Positions 1 to 9,837 of a DNA stretch of 64,000 nucleotides are shown in pieces. A program made the position numbers and the translations under genes. Source of the stretch: Capitulum mitella (lineage: Eukaryota > Arthropoda > Thecostraca > Pollicipedomorpha > Pollicipedidae); assembly GCA_030062745.1 (NCBI GenBank), contig CP099846.1:5518001-5582000 (forward strand). The letters are read 5' to 3'. Position 1 is the stretch's first letter. Every line of letters starts with the position of its first letter. The notes under the pieces are model-generated. The model ran no database searches. It worked only from the letters and a program-made list of their open reading frames with translations, and was not told where the DNA came from.

Positions 1-149
1 AGATAGAATGATAGAGGAACATATTGCTTTAGATTTTACTCTTTCTTTTCTGCCCATCTGTTACCTATTTCGGCCGTTCTTTTTGCTACTACAGCTCATT
101 TCTTTTTTAACCGGGCATAAAATATACATAAAATTTTTTATAAACTGGC

Positions 150-277
150 ATAAAATATACGTGAAAAAATAGCTAAGAAAAGTCACCAAGTTTCGTGAAG
201 CTGCGTCAAAACGCCTAGAATTGGCAAACAAAAACCCAAGGGGGGCGAATTTAGCGCCCCCCTGCCGGGAATAGGGG
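150..277 (-). mobile_element. TTAA-1 MITE, left-end fragment (reverse)
   Basis: The stretch matches the left end of the TTAA-1 family in reverse orientation: it has the conserved AAGTTTCGTGAAGCTGCGTC block, a GC-rich subterminal hairpin and the terminal CCGGGAATAGGGG. The closing TTAA has decayed to GTAAT. The rest of the element is missing, so this is a truncated old copy. Positions 1-149 upstream are AT-rich and hold nothing I recognise. Confidence 0.75.
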
Positions 278-1770
278 TAATGATGGAACACGATGCATAT
301 TTTTGCAAAGGCCGGCGTACGTGTGTCGACAGATTTTCTGCTGTTCGGCATGCAAGTTTCTTCTTTCAGCTGCCGCTGGTTGACCATTGCCTAAAGAGGT
401 CCAGATATGTCATCAGCAGGGACAAGCACATTGAACCGCCGAGCACAGCGACACCTACCGGGATTCTGACGCACTGCAGTGACGGCTCGTCATCAGAAAA
501 AGCCGATGTAGTGACTCACCAAAAATGTCCCAAAATGTGCAATTAAAATAATACGTAATCTGTGTGAAATAACACGGTTTATAAAACTGAATGTATGATG
601 AAACAGGAATAATGTGTTCATTTTGTCCCAGATTCACCAAAATAGCAGCGAAAATGCCCGCAAAGACGCCCCATGCCGAGCCGCATCCCCACAGCCGCTG
701 GGCTCTCAAGCATGCGTCGCAAGACGACCGAAGAGGCAGCCTGCTCAACGAAATGAGCCAAGGCTAGAGCCCGGTGTAATACAGCGCCCCTGGTGAGCGC
801 CCGCGAAACTGCACGTTGGCCGCAACTAAGCTCCTGACAGGCGAGACGCAGTACTGCTTCTGGCTACCGCCGTCGCGTTGCCACCGTCGTATCCACCGAC
901 GAAAGATGTTCGACTGCACGATGAACCATTAGTGACGGAGAAAGGAAACTGCAGACAGCTTTATAAAATGTTGTATATTCGCATTTCGTAGTAAATCAGG
1001 ATGTCAGATGTACGTTTTGCAACTGTGCACAAATGATTCAATAATATGACAGTATGCCACCAGCAGTGACGATCATTTATCCACCGCTGTAACAGGACAG
1101 AACTTTCCGCCTGAGACGCTGAACGCGAGCGTATTTTGATAATTTTCGTCCTTTGTTTCGAGTTCATCTAGGTTTCTTTGTGGATACAGACAAAAAACTG
1201 ACCGTGATGCGTCATGTGATATTGTAGCATTTCTTTTCTTTTGTACACGTCGACCTGAAGAGGGTCGCATATCATTTATGTTATAATAATTAGACAAGGT
1301 ATACAAGAAAGACAGCCGTACATCAAACAATTTAGAGCTACACGTACGCTGTGCCTCAAATGTTTGTGGGGGCACAAGGCACCACTAATGCACCGTCTCC
1401 TGGGATTTGACGGCTTCTCTGTCCAACTTCAGCATGCTCCAACAACGCAACAACGACTTCAGCAACTACAACAACGGCATTGCCCTGTTCCAGCGGCAAC
1501 CGGTGATACATCATGCAACGCCAAATGAGCCTGACGGCCGAGATTGTTAATAAGTAATCAAATAGGGCTTCCAATGGGCCACATATTGGACCAAAGACGA
1601 TGTGTTGCCGAGCTGCGGGACCTGAGAGGGTCTCTTCATAATGACACAGAAGAACGCGTCCTCAACTTTGGCGGAGATCCGTTCCCTTTGACCGTGCAGT
1701 GCAAAAGGGAAGGAGACGCTCCTCGATATCCTACCAAAGTGCGGCCGGGGACGAAAGCCTTATCAGCAAG
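278..1770. other. No recognised feature
   Basis: I found no gene, RNA or repeat with recognisable identity here. The ORFs are short, overlap on both strands and show no protein family motif. A stretch at 1420-1490 is CAACAAC-rich low complexity. Confidence 0.5.
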
Positions 1771-1779
1771 TATACTCAT

Positions 1780-1793
1780 GCGCCATCTACTGG
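1780..1793 (-). promoter_or_regulatory. CTCF-like motif 1
   Basis: GCGCCATCTACTGG on the plus strand reads CCAGTAGATGGCGC on the minus strand. That fits the known bilaterian CTCF core CCASYAGRKGGCRS at every position. It is the first of a group on the same strand. Binding is inferred, not shown. Confidence 0.45.
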
Positions 1794-1849
1794 AACGGGA
1801 GACTCCAATATCCAACGACTAACGAACTTACACCTAAGTGGATACCGCC

Positions 1850-1863
1850 GCGCCATCTACTGC
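1850..1863 (-). promoter_or_regulatory. CTCF-like motif 2
   Basis: GCGCCATCTACTGC (plus strand) differs from the CTCF core at one end position only. It lies 70 bp from motif 1 in the same orientation, and the flanks of the two motifs are not similar. Confidence 0.35.
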
Positions 1864-1974
1864 CCGGAGAAGGCTGTGCTGTAAACAGGATGGTACCCAT
1901 GCTGGGACGACTTCCATTTACTGGTACAAAACCGTTACTCTGACGAATGAAGCGAAGCGTGTAGAGGTCCAAGT

Positions 1975-1988
1975 GTACCATCTACTGG
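1975..1988 (-). promoter_or_regulatory. CTCF-like motif 3 (weak)
   Basis: GTACCATCTACTGG keeps the CCATCTACTGG part but loses the conserved GCG end, so it is a weak or decayed match. It has the same orientation as its neighbours. Confidence 0.2.
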
Positions 1989-2089
1989 AGATAGGCATAC
2001 TTATCTGCCGAACGTAATGAAATTCACTACGCCAGCTATCACAAAGAGTCCATTGCTGTGGAACGTAGGGGCACCTACGAGGTTCCTCT

Positions 2090-2103
2090 GCGCCATCTGC
2101 TGA
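2090..2103 (-). promoter_or_regulatory. CTCF-like motif 4
   Basis: GCGCCATCTGCTGA (plus strand) differs from the CTCF core at one end position. It lies 115 bp beyond motif 3 in the same orientation. Confidence 0.35.
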
Positions 2104-2997
2104 AAGGAAAGCTTTGTCATTGCCGAACGGGACGAATGGTAATGAGGATCTCCTGCACCACCCGCTACAAAAGTGCACTTATTTTAAGTCACCTGAAGCT
2201 TAGTCCAGATCCCAATTTCCAGAATATTCGGTTTTACTAAATGCCTGGCATGTAGTAACCTTGGATTTGCTGCACACATTAGGTGACGTGGACATCCAGT
2301 CCCAAAAGAATCGAACACTTTGGTGGGCAGACGCAGGCACCCCAAGAACTGTGGGTTGCCTTTTTATCTTCCTAGAGAACTTATCGGGGAACTTAGAGAC
2401 AACATGCATTTGAAAAAAACTGTCATGATTGAAAACTAGCAGTGCTCAGTATGGTAATCTTAACGCCGTTTTTCTTTGTAAGCATAAGATTAAATGAGCT
2501 ACTACCATTATGTCTCATTTTGTAAATGATTTCAACTAAGCTATATGGCGTAGCTTAGTTATTGAATCACATGGTTGGCTTAGTCAAGACGTTCCCTGGA
2601 GTTTTATCATTTTCAGTCGTGGTTGGCTCCCTGGAAAAGAGCCGTGCTTTCAAGAACAAAATGTTAAAAACAGAGTGCTTTGCTTCCGATCAAAGTAATA
2701 CCTCTACGCAATGGGACGACTGCGCCATGTACCAATATCATGTGTCATGCCAAAATTATCTGCATCACGTGTCAACGTCTGACGTGCGCGGGCAAGGCTA
2801 AAGAGATGTCCCATTGAGCCTAAAGCTAGGACGAGCATGCTACCACGTCTCACATCTACTGGGGTTAAAGTGTTTTTTTTTTACTCTCAAAGAAACAACG
2901 TCTGAGGTTCTCGTGTGAAGTTTTTGTTCGTGTACTAGTGGGAGCGAGCGTGCTTTGTTCCCGACGAGGACAGAGCGACACCTTTTATCGCTCCATT

Positions 2998-3011
2998 GCG
3001 CCATCTGCTGG
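2998..3011 (-). promoter_or_regulatory. CTCF-like motif 5
   Basis: GCGCCATCTGCTGG (plus strand) reads CCAGCAGATGGCGC on the minus strand and fits the CTCF core at every position. It lies about 0.9 kb from the main group and faces the same way. Confidence 0.45.
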
Positions 3012-4139
3012 CAATGTCTACTGCTCTCGCCAGACAGAGCCGACAGTGGAGTTGATGCGGTAATGGAACAGTTTTTTTTTCCTCCCAATTCCCTTTCAGT
3101 CAGAGGTTCGACCTGTACTGATACAACAGATAAGACACCGGAGAGGACGCCTGTGGTCTAAAATGGCCGTCATGAACGCGGTCTTTGTGATGGCATTTCG
3201 TTTAAATGGACGTTTGGTAATCTTAGCTCGTTTACGAACATGGTGAACCTCTCGGTTCCTTGCCTGGCAGGCGCAATCAGGAACATAACTGATGCATTTA
3301 AATCCCTCACGCATGTACACAACGGACCATACGGAGGGTATGGCAGCAGTCCTACTATCTTGGCACTGGCACCAAACCAACCTTGAAAAACTTTAACATT
3401 AGCTCTATCGTGTACAAAAATAGCTGAAAGATAGCCTTGTCCCCACAGTGTTGAAAACGATTTTACAACGATGGCTTTGATCGTTTTTTTATAAGCGCGC
3501 CGGTGAGTGGAGATAAAAAATGCCTGTCGATATTTTCTTTGTTTTTTTGTGCGCGTACCTTCTGTGGCAACAACGCCGCAGTGCTCAAAGTTTCTATCCT
3601 CTGCTGAACGTTTGGCACATATGATCCCGTATGAAATTTTAAAAGCGGTTGGCAGCCTTTGTTTACTACAGTCCTGCAAAGCTGGGAGGCTGATAGCGCA
3701 GCCAATCCGTTGTCGACTGCGGACTGCCGCAGGCGTGTCGGGCCGTAAGACGAACGCTGTTCTACTTTTAGAGTACATTCTCCTGGACAGCCAGCTCCAA
3801 AACATTGTGAAACGTTAGCCTATATGATGCACGAATACTTTAAATTACAACACAGTTACAGTCCAGTATTGCGCTTACAGTTCAAAGGCACGGGTAGCCT
3901 AAGTCAGGTAATTTAAAGTCAATGAATGTTAGATGTTAGGTGCTGCAACCAATGTTAGGTGCTGGAAATATGCCATTTTATTTAACGGTAAAATTCAAGC
4001 GCATCATCACACTCCAGAAAATTTTTAGATTCGTTCGCCTACATAGTGAGTGAAATGTGACAGCAACGGCGGGATTTCAAGCGACTTTGTCCCTCCCACT
4101 ATTTGAAATGTCGTTTCTGCATCTAGTCCAGGAGCCCTT
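3012..4139. other. No recognised feature
   Basis: A 211-codon open frame on the minus strand (3170-3805) crosses this interval, but its translation shows no family motif and overlapping frames are equally open. I do not call it a gene. Positions 3890-3970 contain a short local duplication of GTTAGGTGCTG. Confidence 0.4.
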
Positions 4140-5075
4140 CTACCTCCTCGTAGCTTCTGGAGACATTTTTGCTAGGTTTTTGGTGGTTTCAGACCGTCTG
4201 CCGTGTCAGAGCCCTCTAGTAGTCTCAGATTCCTTCAACAGTTTCATGTTCCTCGGGACGTCTCAGATGCCCCTTTGGAAATTTCAGGGGCATCTCAGAT
4301 AGTGTCATACACTCATCTGGCGAATTCAGCGACACTTAGCCATCTCGGGTTCCCTCCTGTCGTCCCTGGGGATTTCTTGCCGTGTAGGAGGCCCCTCAGG
4401 CAGTAACAAAGGCCCTCTTTAAGTCTCTCTTTCTGCCGTGTCAGAGGCGCCTCCGGCAATGCTACTCTGGCCGTTTCAGGAGCTGTCTGGATATCTCAAA
4501 GTTAAGTAGTTTCAAGAGCCCCTCTGGTCGTCTCAATTAGCCCCTTGTTTTTTTAGATGCCCTTCTTATCTCTCGGAAACATTTTGCCGTGTCATGGGCC
4601 CTCTAACAGTTACAAAAGGCCTTTTGGCGATTTCAGGGCCCCTGTGCAGTATCATGGGCCCTCCGAACGGCTCCGGTGGTCTTCATAACTTTATCAGGTG
4701 TCTTTCTCTGTTATATTGTGTATAGCTGGCAGTCTCAAGGCCCCTCTAGCCGTATCGGGAGCCTTTGTTGGCGATTCCTGGGCCTCACTGGCAGTCTCAG
4801 AGAAACCTTTTCCGTGCCAGGAGCCAGCCTCACACACTTGCAGACCCTCGGGCCGTCCAAGGCACCCATACCGTGTAAGAGTCGTCTTGTCGTCTTTGCC
4901 TCGCAGGGGTCCTCCGACCTTTTTTGCGGTTTCAGGGCCATCTGCCGTGTAGAGGCCCACCTTGCAGTCTCAGGACCCACCTAACCTCCCAGAGGTAACT
5001 AACTGTATCAAGAATCCCTCATGTTTTCTAAAAGACCAGTGTAGCCCCTGTAGGGCCCCTCTCAACCTTAAGAAG
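4140..5075. repeat. Degenerate ~20 bp minisatellite
   Basis: The interval breaks into about 45 imperfect units of 19-21 bp with an approximate consensus CAGGGGCCCCTCTGGCAGTC, many ending in CGTGT or AGTCT. Several frames stay open on both strands, as expected for a short repeat, so those frames are not genes. No protein function is implied. The left edge is blurred by divergence, and a TTAA-1 copy follows shortly after the right edge. Confidence 0.7.
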
Positions 5076-5147
5076 ATCATTGATGAATCCCTGTCCAGGT
5101 TCTCCTCTGGCTGGGCAGGGTCTCCTTACCACGTGCTTGGCACCCTA

Positions 5148-5592
5148 CTAACCCTATTCCCGGCAGGGATAAGGGGCTGAATTCGCCCCTCCCTCGGGTT
5201 TTTTGCTTCTCAATTCTAGGTTTTTTGACGCAGCTTTACGAAACTTGTTGGCTTTTCCTAGCTATTGTTTCTACGTGGCGTAACAAAATTTCAAAATTCT
5301 ATTTTGCTCAGGGGCGGAGCCAGACAACGTTTTTGGGAGGCACGTCAGGCCATTTTGGCCATGTTTAGGGGAAAAGGAAAATGTTTGCTAAAAACAGGGT
5401 TTTTAAGATAAAAATTAAAACTTTATATGGATGAATATCTCAATAGTTGGGCAATATGCAGATATAATTTTGTTTGTCTGAGATTACAAGGTCAGGTCAA
5501 GGTCAAAAGTCAAAATTTGTTTTTTTGCAATACTTTTTGCGCTGTTTTTTTTCAAATGCCAAACTCGGAATATATATGACGTAAAAAGGTGC
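5148..5592 (+). mobile_element. TTAA-1 MITE, left ~445 bp
   Basis: The sequence starts CTAACCCTATTCCCGGCAGG, so the TTAA has decayed to CTAA. It then follows the family through the hairpin, the TTTTGCTCAGGGGCGGAGCC block and the AGGTCAGGTCAAGGTCA block. Similarity stops near 5592, so the copy has lost its right two thirds. Confidence 0.85.
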
Positions 5593-6944
5593 GTTGCTTT
5601 CGGTGTGTTCGGCGGACACTGAGAAAGTGATGAGTTCTATTTGTTCGAACATAGGCTTCGTTTGACCTAATCAACTTGACCAATGTCATTCAGTTTTGGG
5701 GGGCTGTAACATCATTGCGCAGGATTATGTACCCACGGAATGGCGTTGATATTGGTTGAAAAGAGCCCCACAGCGTTGGGTGTATTTCTCAGACTGACAC
5801 CAGCCCAGATTTAAAAAAAAATCAAGTGCCAGTGTTTGTCTTCTGACTTCCGAAAGTCAAAAAGCGGTTTTGATATTGGATCTGAACGTTTACGATGTCA
5901 ATACACGCATAACAAAACGCTGTATTGTATCAGTCGTTTGGCAACTACCTCAGATTTGCCAATGAATACGCGAAGAATCGTTAACAAGACGACTACTGTG
6001 AGAAATCCAGTGTGCTCATGGGTGGCTTGAAAATATGTAACAACCAAGAAGAGTATGCAAGGTCACAATGGCATGTGCGTTTTGAGAACGCCTAGAGGGT
6101 TCCTTCACCGATCTGAGTTTCTTTCCGCATGTGCACACTTAAAATATTCTGTATCTTTTAAATCGCAGCACGCAGTCAATCAGTACTCAATATACATTAA
6201 CGCATTCCGACCCTAGAATGGAATGTTTTATGCTAACCATGCGTCGGTAATAATTCGATTTATTTTTGCGAAATAGGTGATAGACAGTACGAAATCGTTG
6301 TGCTCGGCTCCTAGGTGAAGTCTTTGCTATGCACATATATTCTTGGCTTCATTGAAAATATAGCAAATTACAATCGCCTTGATGTCGTTGAACTGTGAAA
6401 CGAATCCATGCCGTCCACAATGAGCTGATTTCATGAATGTGGAGTTTCGCCGCCTCGCCACGAATACTGAAGTCACATCGCATGTAGATTTTATCATTTA
6501 TTGCGTTCAGCTCTACACAGGAGCTGAACAGTGCATCAATGTTGGGTCATCTAAATCGTAAAAAAATCATTCACGCTTGGAAAACAGCACACAGACTAAC
6601 ACTACACCGAATAGACATTACTGAAATAAACGAGCCAACAACTGTGAAGACCTGTGGAGCCCAGACTAGCCACGCCACGCACGGTGCTATCCAGACCAGC
6701 TAAGACAGATGACAGCTGACGTGGCTAGTCTGGACTTCCCGTTTTTTTTTCCAGGCACCATTCATGATCAAACAACAATAGGAGGCGACTAACAGCACAA
6801 ACGTGATGACAGGCACCGCTCCGGACGAGCGGCTTCGCATCCTGCTCAGCTAAATAGCTTATCCACACCGAGCTCCTGCCAGCTACGGCAGGCGCTGCAC
6901 AGCTCACAGCACGGTGTCCAGCTCGCATCACGCCGCCCAACTCC
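5593..6944. other. No recognised feature
   Basis: I see no gene or known repeat in this interval. The ORFs are short and carry no motifs. Confidence 0.45.
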
Positions 6945-7160
6945 GAACAGCGTTCACGGGCGCTGCCCAGCGTCGTGCAGCCAGATCTGGCGACGCCCAG
7001 GTCCATGTAGCCTGACCGGGTGCTGCTCAGGTCCGTGCAGCCTGACATGGCGCTGCCCAGGTCCATGCAGCCGGACTGGGCGCTGCCCAGGTCCGTGCAG
7101 CCTGACCGGGCGCTGCCCAGGTCCGTGCAGCCGGACTGGGCGCTGCCAATTCAGAACAGC
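6945..7160. repeat. 30 bp minisatellite
   Basis: There are about seven imperfect 30 bp copies of a unit containing GCGCTGCCCAGGTCCGTGCA. Because 30 is a multiple of three, a minus-strand frame reads through as a ten-residue repeat (QRPVRLHGPG). That frame continues from the dead SLC35G-like copy and is a shadow, not a protein domain. The copies near 7020-7150 are the best preserved and the outer ones are diverged. Confidence 0.85.
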
Positions 7161-7239
7161 CGTACCGAGAGCTGTCCAGCTCGCATCCACATCGGAGAAT
7201 GTCCAGTTCAGACCAGCCACGCCAAACGCCTCCGTAACG

Positions 7240-8312
7240 GGCGGTCTTGAGAGGCCACTCACCCACTTCTTCAGCCCAACTAGAAGAACAGTAAAAGTAA
7301 CAAGAGACATGCCACCAAAGGTCAACGGGTTGGAACTTCCCCAAACTGTAAAACCTGCATGAGGACGGCCAGCAGCACTTCGACGATGGTGCGCACGATG
7401 GCTACAAGGCCGGCCTCCTCCAGTCGGCAGGCTCGAGTCAGGCAAAGGTTGCCGAGGAAACTGCAGACCGCCAGGGCCACCAGTTCTCCGCCCTCGGCCA
7501 CCAGATTCTGGCACGCGGAGGTCTCCCACGCCCGGGCATACGCACAACGCCAGAGGCGCCGCGAGGCCACAGAAGTTTGTTATTATCACCGTTGGCGGCA
7601 CGCTCCTCAGCTTGCGCATGGCGACGTATACGCTGGCACCGGACATCGTGCTGGTGATTGCCATCAGCGAACCGAGCAGCCTGTTGCCGGACTCCAGTTC
7701 CTCTTCCGGTATGTCCAGATCCAGCGGGCCGAACAGCGCCGGCGGCCTCGTGATGAGCACCATGCCCGCAGCGGGGAGGGTGATGGTGGTGTCGTGCAGC
7801 CAGCCGCAAGGTTCGCGCAGAAAGATACGAGCGAAGATGGCTGTGAACACCGGCACGCTGAGAAGAATGACGCTGGCGTCGGCCAGAGACTTGTTCCTCA
7901 GCGTTTAAAACTTACAGATCAAGCTGGTTGTGCCAAGCAACGCTCGCAGCACCAAAAGGGGACGGTGGCCGACGGGAAATAGGTGATGTCTTTCACGGAG
8001 AGCTGCCGTTATGCTAGGTATGAGGATGCCAACGAAACGAGTCGTGGCCAAAGCAGAGGGGTCATATCGATCCAGCCGTTTGACAAGCAGAGAGCAAACT
8101 GAATAAAACGTCGCCGATGTAAATGCGAATAAGATGCCTGGGTGAGGAAAACGCAATTTCAAGTTGGCCAATCGCGAAGATCGCACGTCAGAATTGTCGC
8201 ACACAGCTTCATCAGCTGTGTCGTCCTTGATGACTACTCTCGAAGTTCTTTCGTTAGCAGATGAATCTGAAGGAGGCGGAGGAGTCGTTTCATTCTCCAG
8301 AGTAGCCGTCAT
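7240..8312 (-). pseudogene. SLC35G1-like drug/metabolite (EamA) transporter, broken
   Basis: Family members are ten-helix membrane proteins of the EamA/DMT fold; SLC35G1 is linked to ER and plasma membrane. The reading starts at ATG 8310-8312 with a hydrophilic head rich in Ser, Thr and Pro. It continues with FAFTSATFYSVCSLLVKRLD, then GTTSLICKF, SLADASVILLSVPVFTAIFA, the EamA2 part near 7500 and a last helix around 7270 (MSLVTFTVLLVGLKKWV). The gene is intronless here. A TAA at 7905-7907 replaces the tyrosine usual in KFYALRN, and the frame slips near 7530-7560 and again near 7330. It therefore cannot make the full protein. The inverted partial copy at 9392-9837 shares the stop, so the break predates that duplication. 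Recoding or an assembly error is the alternative reading. No promoter or intron is visible. Confidence 0.8.
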
Positions 8313-9391
8313 GCTCGGACCTGAAAGGCAAAATGCTTGAGATAAAAAATCATACTGCTAGTTCGGAATTTGGCCATGAAGGAAGTGCCTATTAGTTACC
8401 AAATCGAAAACACTAGTAGAAGAACAAATGGCGTGAGGATATGAAATATCACGGGGACGAATGCATATCATATGCTTTCAAACAACAATCCGTTCTTTGA
8501 TGAGGCACTGAGGAATGAACTTCTTGCTGCTTGTTACATTCAACTAACGTGGCTCGAAATCTGAGGAGAGGCGAAGTTTGGTGTAAAACGAAACTGTTTT
8601 TCATGAACTAACGACAGAAGTATAGAGAATCGAGAACTTTATGTTTGCAGCAGGAAAAACTGATTTCTGATGAAAGGGCAAAAACAGTTTCGAGGATGGT
8701 TCAGTGCAAAACCTGTTCAGTCCCCCACGACATGGAAATTAAGAAGGCCTCCCCAAATGCGCCCTGGCGACGTTCACTCGGGGCCTACGTGCTAGCAGTT
8801 ACCTACAGTCCTAATTCGCATTCACGTTAGCTGGGCTGGCGTAAGAAGCGGCGAGGTGAGCTCGGCGTCTCCGGAGCAGTGAGTGCCTGATCGGGAGCAG
8901 ACTGGCTGTTCGGGAGCAGGAGGAGTCTCCGAAGAAACTGGTGCCGTCTGCCCGGCGCCTCCCCCTTTTTCTACTTCCGGACCGAGCGGCGCCGTTTAGC
9001 CCCGGGCAGCCGCGGACGTCGGTGGGCCGACCCTCCTTCACAATGCGGAAGAACGCGGGGCTGGGGCCAGCGATCTTCAGACTGGTTTTCGCCAATCTCT
9101 TCCACCATCGCATCAGGGGGCATGCTCCTCTGTTCTAGTCAAACGCACAGCACCTGAAAAGATTGCAGTATCTTACGAATCAGGCAGATCCAAATGGTAG
9201 TTACTGACTAGTTTGACAAGGTGACTGCTGAAAATCCTTCATTTGTGTCCTGACAGTTACTCAGTATCACACGCATTGTAGACTATGAAAAGCATTTAGG
9301 CCTTCCAATAACAAAGACGCATAGCATTCGGTTCGTCGCAAGGAACTCACCTATGGACTTGACACTGTCCCCGTGGTGCCCATGAAAAGTT
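8313..9391. other. Spacer between inverted SLC35G-like copies
   Basis: I see no gene here. Positions 8820-9140 are GC-rich with CpG-containing ORFs on both strands, none of them recognisable. The remainder is AT-rich and unassigned. Confidence 0.45.
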
Positions 9392-9837
9392 CGTAACTAA
9401 CGAAGAAACTACGAGAGTAGTCTTGAAAAACGACACAGCTGATGAGGCTGTGTGCGACAATTCTGACGTGCGATCTTCGCGATTGGCCAACTTGAAATTG
9501 CGTTTTCCTCACCCAGGCATCTTATTCGCATTTACATCGGCGACGTTTTATTCAGCTTGCTCTCTGCTTGTCAAACGGCCTGGATCGATATGACCCCTCT
9601 GCTTTGGCCACGACTCGTTTCGTTGGCATCCTCATACCTAGCATAACGGCAGCTCTCCGTGAAAGGCACCACCTGTTTCCCGTCGGCCACCGTCCCCTTC
9701 TGGTGCTGCGAGCGTTGCTTGGCACAACCAGCTTGATCCGTAAGTTTTAAGCGCTGAGGAACACGTCTCTGGCCGACGCCAGCGTCATTCTTCTCAGCGT
9801 GCCGGTGTTCACGGCCATCTTCGCTCGTATCTTTCAA
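9392..9837 (+). pseudogene. Inverted duplicate of the SLC35G-like 5' half
   Basis: This plus-strand block matches the minus-strand gene copy from its hydrophilic head (about 8245) down to the VPVFTAIFARIF segment (about 7820), with only a handful of differences. It has its own extra base near 9581 (CGGCCTGG against CGGCTGG) and the same TAA (9748-9750) as the larger copy. Similarity ends abruptly at 9837, after CGTATCTTT. It lacks the start region and the second EamA domain. The near-identity implies a recent segmental inverted duplication with about 1.1 kb between the copies. Confidence 0.85.

Noticed and set aside
3170-3805. 211-codon minus-strand ORF
   Set aside because: No recognisable motif, overlapping open frames on both strands, no splice or promoter context.
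4676-4984. Four overlapping ORFs on both strands
   Set aside because: They are shadows of the ~20 bp minisatellite.
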